A stretch of 39,602 nucleotides of DNA from an archaeon (lineage in GTDB: Archaea > B1Sed10-29 > JAJSAI01), in NCBI GenBank assembly GCA_024274695.1, contig JAJSAI010000029.1, positions 1-39,602 on the forward strand, written 5' to 3'. This document shows, one piece after another, positions 39,548 to 39,602 of this stretch. How positions within the stretch are numbered: position 1 is the stretch's first letter; every line of letters starts with the position of its first letter. The notes beneath the pieces are model-generated. The model saw nothing but the letters and a program-made list of their open reading frames with translations. It searched no databases and was not told the DNA's origin. The position numbers and the translations under genes were made by a program.

Positions 39548-39602
39548 TCACCGTAGGACATCAAGTTTTTCGGCTATTACCCTGGTCTCGATAGAACTTA
39601 CC
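39548..39602 (-). CDS. 3' end of an unidentified gene (cut by window edge)
   Basis: Seventeen codons and a TGA are open on the minus strand, reading VSSIETRVIAEKLDVLR before the stop. The stop overlaps the SD of minD (GGTGAG), the arrangement expected for an upstream operon gene. Too little is present to name it. Confidence 0.5.
   Translation of the reverse strand, partial: VSSIETRVIAEKLDVLR

Overview
The window is archaeal. It carries both topoisomerase VI subunits, a RIO1 kinase, a Dim2-type KH protein, a Hef-type helicase with an XPF-type nuclease, an archaeal Sm protein and the phosphoserine (SepRS/SepCysS) route to Cys-tRNA. Many first cistrons have an AT-rich TATA-like box 25-28 nt before their start codon, the pattern of leaderless archaeal mRNAs, while internal cistrons have Shine-Dalgarno (SD) motifs. 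The sequence alone does not fix the lineage. SepRS plus SepCysS is known from methanogens, Archaeoglobi and several uncultured archaeal groups; no methanogenesis gene is visible here.

Layout. 1-4953 (minus): corA - rio1 - HAD phosphatase - KH protein - top6B - top6A (cut by the window edge). 5045-9943 (plus): a tightly overlapping operon of Hef helicase, XPF-type nuclease, E1-like adenylyltransferase, SepRS and a GNAT-like protein. 9944-14082 (minus): iscU, iscS, a class III aminotransferase and sufS. 14167-15186 (plus): an unfamiliar protein with three helix-turn-helix-like repeats. 15208-21668 (minus): a directional array of small wHTH regulator, tRNA-Cys(GCA) with A37, cysS, copB-type ATPase, superoxide reductase, DHH phosphoesterase, tRNA-Cys(GCA) with G37, pscS (SepCysS) and tRNA-Ala(CGC). 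21749-24595 (minus): class II ribonucleotide reductase, its cobalamin adenosyltransferase and a small TBP-like-fold protein. 24633-25924 (plus): two unrecognised proteins. Then smc (minus), a 1783-residue secreted subtilase (plus), and on minus an aldehyde ferredoxin oxidoreductase, a glutaredoxin-like protein, a wHTH regulator, an EamA transporter, tRNA-Ala(GGC), lsm and minD, with the last codons of one more gene.

The most interesting content is a cysteine/sulfur island at about 7-21.7 kb. Both known ways of making Cys-tRNA(Cys) are encoded: direct CysRS, and SepRS plus SepCysS. Two different tRNA-Cys genes are present. The one carrying G37, the base SepRS is known to prefer (as m1G37), lies directly upstream of pscS; the one carrying A37 lies directly upstream of cysS. 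This suggests two private tRNA channels. The CysRS module sits behind a small regulator with a candidate operator and is followed by copper-export and superoxide-reductase genes, so it could be a stress backup for the oxidation-sensitive sulfur route. Sulfur mobilisation genes (IscS-like with an altered PLP pocket, IscU, SufS, E1-like protein) lie between SepRS and SepCysS. The functional links are inference from sequence and gene order.
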